From an uncultured bacterium (GTDB taxonomy: Bacteria > Patescibacteriota > Saccharimonadia > Saccharimonadales > Saccharimonadaceae): DNA of 42,784 bases. Below the pieces are notes generated by a model that was not told where the DNA came from, searched no databases, and worked only from the letters and a program-made list of their open reading frames with translations. The position numbers and the translations under genes were made by a program. Where the stretch lies: positions 1 to 42,784 of the forward strand of contig CAILCF010000004.1 in NCBI GenBank assembly GCA_903832635.1, in the 5' to 3' direction. Shown piece after piece: positions 30,856-40,192 of the stretch (within the stretch, counting starts at the first letter, position 1; every line of letters starts with the position of its first letter).

Positions 30856-32544
30856 TTAGATTTCGCCCGGTGTTTCCTGTGGTTTGCCGGTACGCAATGT
30901 CTTTTCTTTGATACCGAAAACAATAATAGTCGCAGTGCCCATTAGGAAGGCTGCTACTATAAATATATTGTGCATACCGTCACTGAAAGCATGAACCACA
31001 ATTGAAGAAAAGTTATCTTGCTGTGCTTTGAATTTTTGTGCAACAACAGTTTTTATTGGTACAGGTAATTTTGTAAATGCTGCGTCTGCTTGATTATTGA
31101 TCTTCTGTTTAATGTCCGGTGTGTTAAGAGTAAGAAGCGTATTTGAATCGCTAAGACTACCAATCCTTGAGGCGGCAGGATTCTGAGCAAGGGTTTTGAT
31201 ATATGGAATTTGGCTAGTATCACCCAACCCTGAAATAATCCCCGCTGTTAGTATTGCTCCAAACACGGCAACACCGATTGTCGAGCCAAGATTACGAAAT
31301 AGCTGACTGCTGCTGGTCGCAACACCTAATTCTAACTGTTCAAACTCATTTTGCACGGCCAGATTAAGAACCGGCATGACTATACCCAGACCCATCCCCA
31401 AAAAGACCATGATGATTGATTCGTAAAAATAGCCCGATTCCGGCCTTAGGGTCGTAAGAAATATGATTGAGATAGTCGCAAGCGCCGTACCAATTTGCAT
31501 AAATATCTTGTATTTGCCAGTTCGGGTTATCAGTTGACCACCGATGACGCTGGATAATACCAACCCGCCTACCATCGGCAACAACATCAACCCGGACTGA
31601 GATGGACTGGCTGCAAAAACCTGTTGATTAAATTGGGTCAGGTATAGAATTGTGCCAATAAAGGCTGCGCCGAACAACAAACTTATCATAATGATTAAAT
31701 CGAAGTTTCGGTTTTTAAAGAAACGAAGCGGTAGGATTGGTTCTTTGGCACGATTCTCTACAACGATAAATATCCCAACCGTAATTGCCACGATAGTAAA
31801 CATTATTATGCGCAACCAAAGAAGTGAAATGCCTGTTGAAGTCATAAAATCGGCAAAAATATGTTCGGTGTTATCAATAGCCAAAACCAACACAGAAAGA
31901 GCAAGCGCCAAAAGGGCTGCTCCGACATAGTCGATTTTCGGCTTTTTTTCATGCCTAAGTGTTGGGCAAAATATAAAGATTACCGCGAATGCAATAATAC
32001 CGATTGGGATGTTGATAAAAAGCGTCCAACGCCAGCTAGTAGTCATCCACAAAATACTATGCGTTTCAGTTAAATATCCACCCAATATCGGACCTACGAC
32101 TGTCGCCACACCGAACACTGCCCCGAATACCCCCTGCCATCTGGCGCGTTCGCGAGGGGCAAATAAATCACCGATAATAGTAAAGGCATTAGCCGTAATA
32201 ATCCCTGCGCCAATACCTTCTATTGCTCGCCAAAGGATTAACTGGTTCATACTGCCGCTCATTCCACCAAAAAGCGAGCCGGCAACAAATATAGAAATAC
32301 CTATCAGTAATAAGATTCGACGGCCATACATATCCGAAAGTTTACCAGCGATAGGAACGCTGACGGTCGACGTGATTAAATAAGCTGTTACGACCCAAGA
32401 AAGTGATGAAAATGCGTTAAATTCTTCGACAATTTTACCTAATGAAGTCGTAAAGATAGTCTGATCAAGCGCCACCAAAAACAAGCCTGCCATTACCGAC
32501 ATCATAATTATTATCTTGGTTCGTAAATCAAGGTGATGGTGCAT
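30856..32544 (-). CDS. EmrB/QacA-type multidrug exporter (MFS, DHA2)
   Basis: The 562-aa protein has 14 helices and the motifs of the 14-TMS drug:H+ antiporters: LDQTIFTTSLGKI in helix 1 (motif D1), GKLSDMYGRRILLLIG (motif A), and VVGPILGGYL (motif C) in helix 5. SWRWTLFINIPIG follows, as in EmrB. A large external loop separates the last two helices, with repeated Asn/Gln-rich helices. It lies 17 bases downstream of an AbrB-type regulator gene on the same strand, so expression is probably under that regulator. Exported compounds are unknown. Confidence 0.93.
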   Translation of the reverse strand: MHHHLDLRTKIIIMMSVMAGLFLVALDQTIFTTSLGKIVEEFNAFSSLSWVVTAYLITSTVSVPIAGKLSDMYGRRILLLIGISIFVAGSLFGGMSGSMNQLILWRAIEGIGAGIITANAFTIIGDLFAPRERARWQGVFGAVFGVATVVGPILGGYLTETHSILWMTTSWRWTLFINIPIGIIAFAVIFIFCPTLRHEKKPKIDYVGAALLALALSVLVLAIDNTEHIFADFMTSTGISLLWLRIIMFTIVAITVGIFIVVENRAKEPILPLRFFKNRNFDLIIMISLLFGAAFIGTILYLTQFNQQVFAASPSQSGLMLLPMVGGLVLSSVIGGQLITRTGKYKIFMQIGTALATISIIFLTTLRPESGYFYESIIMVFLGMGLGIVMPVLNLAVQNEFEQLELGVATSSSQLFRNLGSTIGVAVFGAILTAGIISGLGDTSQIPYIKTLAQNPAASRIGSLSDSNTLLTLNTPDIKQKINNQADAAFTKLPVPIKTVVAQKFKAQQDNFSSIVVHAFSDGMHNIFIVAAFLMGTATIIVFGIKEKTLRTGKPQETPGEI

Positions 32545-32561
32545 GCAAATTGCCCCCTAAA

Positions 32562-32789
32562 TTAGGATTTTTTTATATTCTTGAATTCTTCAATATGAAA
32601 ATTCATGTGTTCGATGAACTTGTCCAGTTCATCTTCTTTTAAAAGCATTGCCATGCCTTTTTTAGGCGAACCGATAACATATAGCCTATCTCCGGTATTA
32701 ATGCCCATTTCTTCGCGGGCATCCGCTGGGATGACTATTTGGCCTTTGGTTCCAACCGTTGCTGTTCCGTATAGTTTTCTTTCGTGCAT
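32562..32789 (-). CDS. AbrB/MazE-family DNA-binding protein
   Basis: The 75-aa product is a SpoVT/AbrB swapped-hairpin domain: TATVGTKGQIVIPADAREEM, GINTGDRLYVIGS, then an acidic helical C terminus (KFIEHMNFHIEEFKN). Such proteins act as transition-state regulators or antitoxins. No toxin gene is adjacent; the partner is the exporter downstream, so a repressor role is favoured. TTGACA-N17-TAAAAT ends six bases before the ATG (leaderless). AAGTATG repeats over the promoter look like its own operator. Confidence 0.88.
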   Translation of the reverse strand: MHERKLYGTATVGTKGQIVIPADAREEMGINTGDRLYVIGSPKKGMAMLLKEDELDKFIEHMNFHIEEFKNIKKS

Positions 32790-32795
32790 ACTTCT

Positions 32796-32830
32796 ATTTT
32801 ATACAAGTATGAAAAGTATGTCAACAAGTA
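32796..32830 (-). promoter_or_regulatory. Promoter and candidate operator of the AbrB-exporter operon
   Basis: On the minus strand TTGACA (32824-32819) and TAAAAT (32801-32796) are 17 bases apart. On the plus strand AAGTAT occurs at 32805, 32814 and 32826, and the inverted form ATACTT at 32788-32793 spans the start codon. The repeats cover the core promoter, fitting autoregulation. Confidence 0.65.
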
Positions 32831-33283
32831 TTAAAGTCCTACTGGAGTAATTTGATACTTGAAACTATAACCTTCACTTTTGGCTAGGCTTTCGAATTTT
32901 GCACGGATTTCCTTGTAGTCAAAATTATAGCTGAAATCTTTGCCGAAAAGTTTTGACTGTTCTTCGATTGAACCTTCCCTGCCACCATTCATCGTGTTGA
33001 ATTTTTCAGTTTTAAAACCAAAACCAGATGACATACCCATACCGCCATCAAAATCGCCACCGCCACTGGATAATCCGGACCCGGATTCAGCCAGCATTTC
33101 CGTAAACTTTAACTCCTTGTCATCATCGTTAATTCTGAATTTAGCGATATAGCGCAGTTTCTTTTTCGATAGGAAGGCTTTTCTTTCAGCAATTAATACT
33201 TCCAGTTTATAAACGTCTTTTTTATCAGACATATCACCACCCAGTTCTTTGGCATAATCTGTAATCTTATCTTTTAAACTCAT
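32831..33283 (-). CDS. Unknown 150-aa soluble protein
   Basis: The product begins MSLKDKITDYAKELGGDMSD. It has a charged segment ERKAFLSKKKLRYIAKFRI, a Gly/Ser-rich loop (SGLSSGGGDFDGGMGMSSGF) and an aromatic C-terminal helix. There is no membrane helix. A clear GGGAGG ribosome site lies seven bases before the ATG at 33283; the longest frame would start five codons earlier within that site. TATAAT-like boxes lie near 33315. It is upstream of the AbrB gene on the same strand but that gene has its own promoter. Not recognised. Confidence 0.65.
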   Translation of the reverse strand: MSLKDKITDYAKELGGDMSDKKDVYKLEVLIAERKAFLSKKKLRYIAKFRINDDDKELKFTEMLAESGSGLSSGGGDFDGGMGMSSGFGFKTEKFNTMNGGREGSIEEQSKLFGKDFSYNFDYKEIRAKFESLAKSEGYSFKYQITPVGL

Positions 33284-33366
33284 ACAAATTCCTCCCATTT
33301 ATAATGTAATCCTAATTATAATCCATTGGTGCCGCTTTAGTAAAAAAATGATAAAATAAGGTCTTC

Positions 33367-35169
33367 ATGGGTCAAATATTTAAAAAGATTTGCCGACAGT
33401 TATTGTCATTCGTCTGCGACCAATACATTGTTTTGTTCTTGATATTGACGACTGCATACAAACAGTTTCTTTTTAATTCCAATATTCTAAACAAGGGCGA
33501 GTGGTTGACACCACAAATCTTTTTTATAATTTTCAGTTCAGCTATTATTTTTTCACCACTCTTTTTTATCCGGCGACATAAAAATAAAATTGCTATTTTG
33601 TTTTCATTTTTTATATCATTCCTGTTAATCGTTGATACCGTATATTTTTCATACTTTTCGGCGCTGCCTTCGGTCGGACTATTGGGCTCATTGGGGCAAA
33701 CCGAGTCAATCGGACCGGCGATTGCGGCATTAATAGAGTGGTGGTTTATCTTGTATTTCATCGATATCGCACTAGTTCTGATATCATACAAAACACTAAA
33801 AAAATTCTTTATTAAACTAAGAATCAAATTTAAAATTAAAAAAACCTATATAAAAACAACATGGGTTATCTTTGCCCTATTGCTTGTTGGCTTATGGTTA
33901 TCACTTATGAATATCGGTGGAATTAGTGATCTGACAGGCGTGTTTGAAAAGGGCTATGATACAGTTTCGACTTCAAATAATTATGGCGTGCTGGCAGCCC
34001 ACGGAATTGACGTCGCTCGTTTTATCCGCGAAGAAACGACCAGTTTGTCCAATAAAGATAAAAAGGCTTTAATAGATTGGGTAAAAATTAATAAACCAAA
34101 ACAGACAACGAACTCTTTAACGGGTATCGCTAAGGGTAAAAACGTCATTATGATTCAGATTGAGTCGCTGGGCGGGTTCGTTATCAATCAAAAAATTGAT
34201 GGAAAAGAAATAACTCCTAACTTAAATGATTTAGCAAAAAGTTCCCAGTACTTTCCAAATGATAGATTCATTATTGGTGAGGGCCATACCAGTGATACCG
34301 ATTTTGTGGTTAACTCATCATATTTTCCGCTTGACGATGCAGCGGTATTTGTCCGATTTGGGCATGATAATTTTACCAGCCTACCGAAAACATTGATCAC
34401 GAACGGTTACAGTGCCGACGCCTATCACGGATTCAACCGTAATTTCTGGAACCGTAATGTTGCTTATAAATCTTTGGGATATCAAAAGTTCTATGCTGCT
34501 GACAATTATCCCAAAGGTTTTGATATTAATATGGGTTTGAATGATGGTACTTTCTTGTCAAAAACAGCTGAGTATATAAAAGATCAGCCAAAACCGAGTT
34601 TCAGCTATGTTATAACCCTTTCTTCACACGTGCCGTTTTCTACTAATGACCAAACCGATAAACTTGGTGTCGATAAGACTAAATACCCCGAACAGGTCGG
34701 CGGATATTTGGATGATATTCATTATACTGACAGCGTATTGGGTGAATTCTTTGCCAAACTTAAAACTGAAGGGTTGTATGACGATTCCTTGATATTGGTT
34801 TACGGTGACCATACTCCGGTTTTACCTGCGTTTTCGGCAGGTACAATTAATTACAATCCTGATTCCGTTTCGGAGAAGGAAGTGCCACTAATGATTAAAC
34901 TTCCCGGCAAGAATGAGGGTAAAACATATTCTAACTTTGGTTCCCATATCGATATAATGCCAACAATTCTGGACCTACTGGGAATCAAAACAAATGATTT
35001 AATGTTTGGACAAAGTCTATTTTCTAGTGGCGATAAAGCTTTGAAAATTTGCTCTGAACAATTACCCGCCTTCCCAACTAACGGCGATTGCAATTCAATG
35101 CTGACTGACGAAAAAAATCAATCAGCCACAATAATTCGTTACAACCAATTTAACAATCTAGCTAAATAA
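33367..35169 (+). CDS. LtaS-family sulfatase (lipoteichoic-acid-synthase-like)
   Basis: The 600-aa protein has five N-terminal membrane helices and a large external sulfatase-fold domain. The Mn-binding and catalytic residues of LtaS are present: Glu266 in IMIQIESLGGF, the nucleophile Thr308 in GEGHTSDTDF, and Asp481-His482 in YGDHTP. In Firmicutes these enzymes polymerise glycerol-phosphate from phosphatidylglycerol onto a lipid anchor. Here it could make lipoteichoic-acid-like polymer or modify lipids or glycans. TAAAAT lies nine bases before the ATG, so the leader is very short. It is convergent with tsaC. Confidence 0.92.
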   Translation: MGQIFKKICRQLLSFVCDQYIVLFLILTTAYKQFLFNSNILNKGEWLTPQIFFIIFSSAIIFSPLFFIRRHKNKIAILFSFFISFLLIVDTVYFSYFSALPSVGLLGSLGQTESIGPAIAALIEWWFILYFIDIALVLISYKTLKKFFIKLRIKFKIKKTYIKTTWVIFALLLVGLWLSLMNIGGISDLTGVFEKGYDTVSTSNNYGVLAAHGIDVARFIREETTSLSNKDKKALIDWVKINKPKQTTNSLTGIAKGKNVIMIQIESLGGFVINQKIDGKEITPNLNDLAKSSQYFPNDRFIIGEGHTSDTDFVVNSSYFPLDDAAVFVRFGHDNFTSLPKTLITNGYSADAYHGFNRNFWNRNVAYKSLGYQKFYAADNYPKGFDINMGLNDGTFLSKTAEYIKDQPKPSFSYVITLSSHVPFSTNDQTDKLGVDKTKYPEQVGGYLDDIHYTDSVLGEFFAKLKTEGLYDDSLILVYGDHTPVLPAFSAGTINYNPDSVSEKEVPLMIKLPGKNEGKTYSNFGSHIDIMPTILDLLGIKTNDLMFGQSLFSSGDKALKICSEQLPAFPTNGDCNSMLTDEKNQSATIIRYNQFNNLAK

Positions 35170-35182
35170 TACTTACGAAATA

Positions 35183-35743
35183 TTATCTTAATTTAATTGG
35201 TAATCCGCTAGTGAAATCTATTAGATTTGAAGGATGACCAATGATTTTGCCAAAGTCCACATAATAATCAATCTGATTATTAAAATATTTAATTGCAACA
35301 CTGATATCTGTGGCTGGTTCTTGACCTTCTGGATTCGCACTGGGTGCAATCAGTGGGCCAGTTTTTCTAATAAAATCAGTTAGTTTTTTATCGTCAGGTA
35401 ATCTGAAAGCCAAACTTTTTGTGCCTCGACTTAAATAATCAAATTTGGTATTATCACACGACAAAATTAAACTGTTTGGTCCTGGCCAATAATCTTTTAG
35501 TTGAGACAATAAATCAATCGGCAAACTGACATTAAATATGCCCAAATCAGCAATGTCTGCTATTAAAACAATGAAAGGTTTATCTGGTGTCCTTTTTTTT
35601 ATTTCATAGACTTTTTTCACTAATGGTTCGTTAGTGGCACATGCAACAATCCCATAAATAGTATCTGTAGGGATTACTGCAACTTTTCCAGACACAATTC
35701 CTTTAACCAAATTTTTATTGTCGAGTGAGTTATAAATTATCAT
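35183..35743 (-). CDS. tsaC: Threonylcarbamoyl-AMP synthase (TsaC/YrdC)
   Basis: TsaC makes threonylcarbamoyl-AMP from Thr, bicarbonate and ATP for the t6A37 modification of ANN-decoding tRNAs. These include the Ile2 and Met tRNAs in this window. The 186-aa product shows VAVIPTDTIYGIVACA, the KKRTPDKPFIVLI substrate segment, DYWPGPNSLIL, the LAFRLPDD strand and APSANPEGQEPATD, all typical of the YrdC domain. It lacks the C-terminal Sua5 domain. It ends 13 bases from the LtaS gene, convergently. Confidence 0.94.
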   Translation of the reverse strand: MIIYNSLDNKNLVKGIVSGKVAVIPTDTIYGIVACATNEPLVKKVYEIKKRTPDKPFIVLIADIADLGIFNVSLPIDLLSQLKDYWPGPNSLILSCDNTKFDYLSRGTKSLAFRLPDDKKLTDFIRKTGPLIAPSANPEGQEPATDISVAIKYFNNQIDYYVDFGKIIGHPSNLIDFTSGLPIKLR

Positions 35744-35821
35744 TCCATTAATTATTCTACCTTATTTAATTAAAAATGGTTTTAATGTTATATTGGTGAA
35801 TAGAATAATGAAAGGGTTTTA

Positions 35822-36472
35822 ATGGATGCAACTTTTTTAAAAGTGTTGCCACTGGCCATTGGTGCAACAATCAGTCCGACGGGCCTACTGTTCGTCATGA
35901 TGATATTAAGTGGAAAAGATAACCCAAAGAAAAAGGCTTTAACATTTATCATTGGATCTACAATATTCTTGACGCTATTGGGATTATTGATATTCTTTAC
36001 ATATAAACCAATTGTTGGGCATACTGCTCACCCAGATGATGTTTCGTATATAATAGACATTATTTTGGGGATATTGATTATCCTGATTGTAGTAAAATCA
36101 GTTTTCTTCAAGAAAAAAGACAAACCCAAAGACGACAGTACAAAACATAAAAAGCCATACATCGTCCTTGGCTTTTTATATATGCTAATCAACATTTCAA
36201 CCCTGATACCTTTTATCGCTGCTATTAAAATTATTGCTGCTAATAAACTTCTCATAATGGATGATTTTTGGGTAGTTGCTGCAGTCATCATAATCACAAT
36301 GTTGATGGTTTCGTTCCCTGTTATTATTTCTTACGCCATGCCCAAAGAATCAACTAAAATACTAGGACCAGTTAATAAGTTCATGTCCAAACACGGCGCT
36401 CAAATTGCGAATGTCTACTTTTTGTTGATGGCAATTTACCTGATATATGCAGGTACGGCTAAACTATTTTAA
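35822..36472 (+). CDS. GAP-family six-helix membrane transporter
   Basis: The 216-aa protein has six helices in two repeats, with LPLAIGATISPTGLLFVMMIL at the start, as in the GAP/LysE-like family that includes mycobacterial lipid-export helpers. The second half begins at YIVLGFLYMLINISTLIPF after a basic, Lys-rich loop (KKKDKPKDDSTKHKK). The ribosome site GAAAGGG is five bases before the ATG. In an envelope gene region it might handle lipids or amino acids; neither is shown. Confidence 0.75.
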   Translation: MDATFLKVLPLAIGATISPTGLLFVMMILSGKDNPKKKALTFIIGSTIFLTLLGLLIFFTYKPIVGHTAHPDDVSYIIDIILGILIILIVVKSVFFKKKDKPKDDSTKHKKPYIVLGFLYMLINISTLIPFIAAIKIIAANKLLIMDDFWVVAAVIIITMLMVSFPVIISYAMPKESTKILGPVNKFMSKHGAQIANVYFLLMAIYLIYAGTAKLF

Positions 36473-36481
36473 TTAATGGTT

Positions 36482-36832
36482 CTAAACCTGAGTAGAGGCG
36501 GTAGGGGTTGCAGGGGCAGGATTTGATTGTCCAGTGCCAGCAACTTTATTAAATGAATCTTGAATTATTGCTTGACCAATATTACCTAGTAACAACATCA
36601 AAATAAATGCTATCACGCCACTCATTTTTTCATTTGTAACTTCTCCAACACCTTCACCGTATTTCCACATCCACCAGATATTCACAAATGGAACGATTAT
36701 CAACCAGGCCGTCGGAATTTTTGATCCTTTTTCATTCATCTCTCCTTTTGTCTTTACCATCCAATATAGGGAATAAATCCCAAATGTGATGAAAGGTAAT
36801 AAAAATACTGCGATTGGACTTCGTTGTTTCAT
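36482..36832 (-). CDS. DUF4234-family membrane protein
   Basis: The 116-aa product has the DUF4234 pattern: FITFGIYSLYWMVKTKGEMN near the start, PFVNIWWMWKYGEGV in the middle, then a hydrophobic C-terminal helix and a Pro/Thr tail. Three helices are predicted. Function of the family is unknown. A GAGGGAG ribosome site precedes the ATG. It converges on the GAP-family gene, with ten bases between. Confidence 0.8.
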   Translation of the reverse strand: MKQRSPIAVFLLPFITFGIYSLYWMVKTKGEMNEKGSKIPTAWLIIVPFVNIWWMWKYGEGVGEVTNEKMSGVIAFILMLLLGNIGQAIIQDSFNKVAGTGQSNPAPATPTASTQV

Positions 36833-36980
36833 ACAATGTCTCCCTCATTAATTAATTGTCACTATTAATATTAACACTAATTAATATAAAACATAAGCGT
36901 TTAACCCCTGTACCATTAATAGATAAAAAATATAATAATATTTTTGGGCTCGTATAACAAAAGGTACAGTATTTGTTAAC

Positions 36981-37009
36981 TTGTTGTTAAATACAAGATT
37001 CCATATACT
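36981..37009 (+). promoter_or_regulatory. Promoter of the glycosyltransferase fusion gene
   Basis: TTGTTG (36981-36986) and TATACT (37004-37009) are 17 bases apart; the ATG at 37017 is seven bases after the -10. The rest of the A+T-rich gap from 36833 shows no other clear element. Confidence 0.65.
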
Positions 37010-37016
37010 TAGTACA

Positions 37017-39065
37017 ATGCAAAGTATCAATACAAAAAATAAGCCACTTGATTATCTATTTATTCTTCCAATATATAATGAAACCTTGATTCTAAGTAAA
37101 TCACTTACTTTATTAAATAATTATTTTAAAAACAAATTGAAAAACAAATCTTGGAAAATAGTTGTAGTAGACAACAACTCAACGGATTTTCCCAATAAAA
37201 TTGTTTCTAAATTTATCAGTACTACTGAATTAATAAAATTAAACAAAAAAGGCAGAGGATACGCAATAAAAGAAGCATCGAAAAAAATTAATTCAAACAT
37301 TTACATATGTCTAGACATTGATATCCCGCTAAAACTAAGTGATATTCAAAAATTGATAAAACCTGTCCAAGAAAACAAAGCTTCAGTTGCAATAGGACGC
37401 AGAATAGGCAAAAGACCGATTGGGCGCATGGTTTTGACTAAGTCACTACATTTTATAAATTTAATATTATTAGACTTAAATATTCATGACTCACAATGTG
37501 GTGCAATTGTTTACAACAAATCAGTTGTTAAAACGATTAATAATTGTATGCAAAATGGCTACTTTCTACACACAGAGTTATTAAAAAGAGTTAGTTGTCG
37601 AAGTGATAGTATAATTGAAGTCCCAATTAACTGGTTGGAGTCGCGCTTTAAACGAAAAAGTAAGATTAACTTAATCAAAGATCCAATAATGGGCCTTAAG
37701 GCTATATTTGAAATTTGCCAAAACTTTTATCCAAAATTATTGAAAAATAGTATTGCCTTAATCTTAACTTGCGTACTAATAATTAGTACATACATTTTTG
37801 CGATGCATACATTTTCAAAAACTGGCTTTTACACTGCAAAATATATAGCCAATTACTACCCTTACTTGTTGTTTTTTGCAATCACTCTAGGTTTGTTGTA
37901 TATATTATTTGGAACTTTTCTAAAAAGAGCTTTAAAAACATTACCAAAAGGTTTAGTAATTTTTATTCTTATAATAACTTTTTCTGCGATATCTTTTATT
38001 GCAATTCAAACATTGCCATACCGATCTCAAGATATTTATCATGATTTAGTATTAATAAAAGGGAACATTAACTATGGGTTAAACCCTTATCTTACAACTC
38101 CAAATGAATTAAGCGCTGAAGCTTGGACAAAATATCTCGTCCATTGGAGAGATCTACAAATGACCTATGGACCAATATGGGTATTTATTTTGACTGTTAT
38201 ATTGAAGGTTACTACATCCTTGATACATATATTGATCATCATAAAAATATTGTTTTTAATAATCTTAGTCGCCTGCGGTTATTTGCTTAATAAAATAATG
38301 AATTTATTAGGGATGATAAAAGAAAAAAAGATTTGGTTTATTGGTATATTTCTATTTAACCCTTTAGTCATTCAATATTTTTTAATTGATTTACATACTG
38401 ATATTTTTATTTGCTTGTCCATACTTTTAAGTTATTACTTTTTCCTAAAGAAGAATTACATTGCAAGTATATTTTCACTACTTGGTGGTGGGTTAATAAA
38501 ATATATTAGTTTAATTCTAGTTCCAATACCTTTGATGAAATTAATACTAGAAAAAAAACAAAATAAAATAATCACATTACTAATAATTGGTATTATTTCT
38601 TGCATCATAATTTTCGCCGCCTATTACCCTTTCGGTCTAACTCCAAAACTTTTCCAAGGCATTGAAAACGAATTAACGCAACGGTTTGGAACATATGAAA
38701 GTTCCTTCGGAAGTTTGATATTACTTCAACTAACCAAAAACGTAGCAGCCGTTAAACTAATTGGTGTAACTTTAGCTGTGATAAGTACATTTTTTTATAT
38801 TAAATCTAAATCACCTTTACGTTATATATTCCCATTCATTATTATCTACTGTATCGGCGTTCCTTGGTTCATGCCCCATTATATTGTATGGATTATTCCA
38901 CTTTCTTTTATTTTGTTTCCTTGGTGGATAATCGCAATATCAACCTTTATAATATACTTACTTGGACCATCTTTGGTCCTGCCAACGTCTTATGTAACAT
39001 TACTAATAACCTTGATGATCATTGGCTATATTGTAAGTCAAAAAATTAAAAAATTACTTTTTTAA
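37017..39065 (+). CDS. Fused GT2 glycosyltransferase and GT-C-like membrane protein
   Basis: Residues 1-230 are a GT2 domain of the dolichyl-phosphate-sugar synthase type: FILPIYNETLILSKSL, VVVDNNSTDFP, NKKGRGYAIKEASKK, LDIDIPL as the DxD-like site, and HDSQCGAIVYNK. The remaining 450 residues have 11-13 helices with short loops. YRSQDIYHDLVLIKGNINYG, NPYLTTP and MTYGPIWVFIL resemble polyprenol-sugar-using GT-C mannosyltransferases (GT39/GT87-like). One chain might therefore make a polyprenyl-phosphate sugar and transfer it outside. The longer frame from 36981 begins in the -35 box, so the ATG at 37017 is chosen. The gene is visibly richer in A+T than its neighbours. Confidence 0.82.
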   Translation: MQSINTKNKPLDYLFILPIYNETLILSKSLTLLNNYFKNKLKNKSWKIVVVDNNSTDFPNKIVSKFISTTELIKLNKKGRGYAIKEASKKINSNIYICLDIDIPLKLSDIQKLIKPVQENKASVAIGRRIGKRPIGRMVLTKSLHFINLILLDLNIHDSQCGAIVYNKSVVKTINNCMQNGYFLHTELLKRVSCRSDSIIEVPINWLESRFKRKSKINLIKDPIMGLKAIFEICQNFYPKLLKNSIALILTCVLIISTYIFAMHTFSKTGFYTAKYIANYYPYLLFFAITLGLLYILFGTFLKRALKTLPKGLVIFILIITFSAISFIAIQTLPYRSQDIYHDLVLIKGNINYGLNPYLTTPNELSAEAWTKYLVHWRDLQMTYGPIWVFILTVILKVTTSLIHILIIIKILFLIILVACGYLLNKIMNLLGMIKEKKIWFIGIFLFNPLVIQYFLIDLHTDIFICLSILLSYYFFLKKNYIASIFSLLGGGLIKYISLILVPIPLMKLILEKKQNKIITLLIIGIISCIIIFAAYYPFGLTPKLFQGIENELTQRFGTYESSFGSLILLQLTKNVAAVKLIGVTLAVISTFFYIKSKSPLRYIFPFIIIYCIGVPWFMPHYIVWIIPLSFILFPWWIIAISTFIIYLLGPSLVLPTSYVTLLITLMIIGYIVSQKIKKLLF

Positions 39066-39066
39066 A

Positions 39067-40098
39067 TTAAATATATTTGGTTGCCGATTTGCCAATCCTT
39101 TGCGAAAGTTTGTGATATTCAACTTCCTTGCCCGTAAAAGTCTCGACTGATTTAACAATTTCCTCGTATATTGAGTCAACAATTTCATTAGAATTATTAG
39201 TTTTTAATAATTCCTGAACATCAAGAAACTCGCCTATCCTCATTTGCCAATTTCCTGTGATTGGTGATTTGATAATGGTTGCCCCAAAAATATCATCAAA
39301 ACCCTCAATCAATTTTGCTGATGATGGATCAATGGCTGGTATTTCATAATGATCAATTTCACCATTTTCTTTTTGGTGTGGAACAATTTGTTTGCCAGTC
39401 AAGGCAGCATCAAGTTCAAGACCGCCTTTTTGCAAATCTGGTTTTAATACTTTCATAAATAATGCATTACCCAGCATGGTTGCTCCCGCTGGAATGCCAT
39501 GTTTTTCAGCGCTGGTACTTTTTGGATATGAAAAATATATGTTTGAAACTGGAGTAAAATGTTCGACTATTTTTTTACCAATATATGACTGACGGGTCAT
39601 AAGTTTGTTTAAAATTACACCATTTTTATCGATATTTGCTCGGTCTCTCTTCTCGAGCAATCGTAAACCTTTAAAATAACCAAGTTCAGTAAAACTAAAA
39701 TGCGATGTAACTACCATGGTGTTTTTACCGTCTCTTTGGTTCGCAATTAACTTTTCTGTCAGTGATCTGGAATCATCTGCCGAAGTCGGCTGATCTTTTA
39801 ACTGTTGGGCAAGTTCACGATATGATATTGAGCCTAGTGTTCTAATCAATTTTTTCTTAACAATTCTGTAGTATAAAAAATCTGGTACTTTTGGATGAGG
39901 GTCGTGGGCCTCAATCTTTGGCACATAAATACTTTGTTCAGGATGACGACTTAAATCATATTCAAAAGGAACAAATTGAGCGCCTTCTCGACCTGACATA
40001 TCTTCTAGCCAAGAATCGTACGCACCATGAAGTTCCTCTGTTGGATCACCCCAACGACTGTAGTACTTCGAATAACCATTACATAATTCTTCAGACAT
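39067..40098 (-). CDS. Unknown 343-aa protein, possibly acyltransferase-like
   Basis: A soluble protein without signal peptide or membrane helix. Its N terminus has many Trp/Tyr (YSKYYSRWGDPTEELHG). The centre has NTMVVTSHFSFTELGYFKG followed by a KLMTRQSYIGKKIVEHF segment and PAGATMLGNALFMKVLKP. The His-(x4)-Glu in SHFSFTELG recalls the HxxxxD site of glycerolipid acyltransferases, but other motifs are not clear, so this is a weak suggestion. It is divergent from degV, a fatty-acid-binding family, and near the LtaS-like gene. TATAAT lies 11 bases before the ATG. Confidence 0.65.
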   Translation of the reverse strand: MSEELCNGYSKYYSRWGDPTEELHGAYDSWLEDMSGREGAQFVPFEYDLSRHPEQSIYVPKIEAHDPHPKVPDFLYYRIVKKKLIRTLGSISYRELAQQLKDQPTSADDSRSLTEKLIANQRDGKNTMVVTSHFSFTELGYFKGLRLLEKRDRANIDKNGVILNKLMTRQSYIGKKIVEHFTPVSNIYFSYPKSTSAEKHGIPAGATMLGNALFMKVLKPDLQKGGLELDAALTGKQIVPHQKENGEIDHYEIPAIDPSSAKLIEGFDDIFGATIIKSPITGNWQMRIGEFLDVQELLKTNNSNEIVDSIYEEIVKSVETFTGKEVEYHKLSQRIGKSATKYI

Positions 40099-40192
40099 AA
40101 CGAATGACTATTATACGATAATTATGTTTACATGTGAAGTTCTAATAATTTAAAGTCGCCCTTTTGCAAACTTTGTGTTATTATTATTGAAT

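Noticed and set aside
32562-32789. AbrB-like gene as antitoxin of a MazEF-type module
   Set aside because: No toxin-sized gene is adjacent; the downstream partner is a 562-aa exporter.
36509-36540. GGGGCAGGATTTGA as another tRNA or RNA-motif copy
   Set aside because: It lies within the coding sequence of the DUF4234 gene and has neither the paired arms of a tRNA nor the flanking RNA blocks.
36981-37016. Extra 12 N-terminal residues of the glycosyltransferase fusion
   Set aside because: These codons coincide with a TTGTTG-N17-TATACT promoter, so the ATG at 37017 is the better start.
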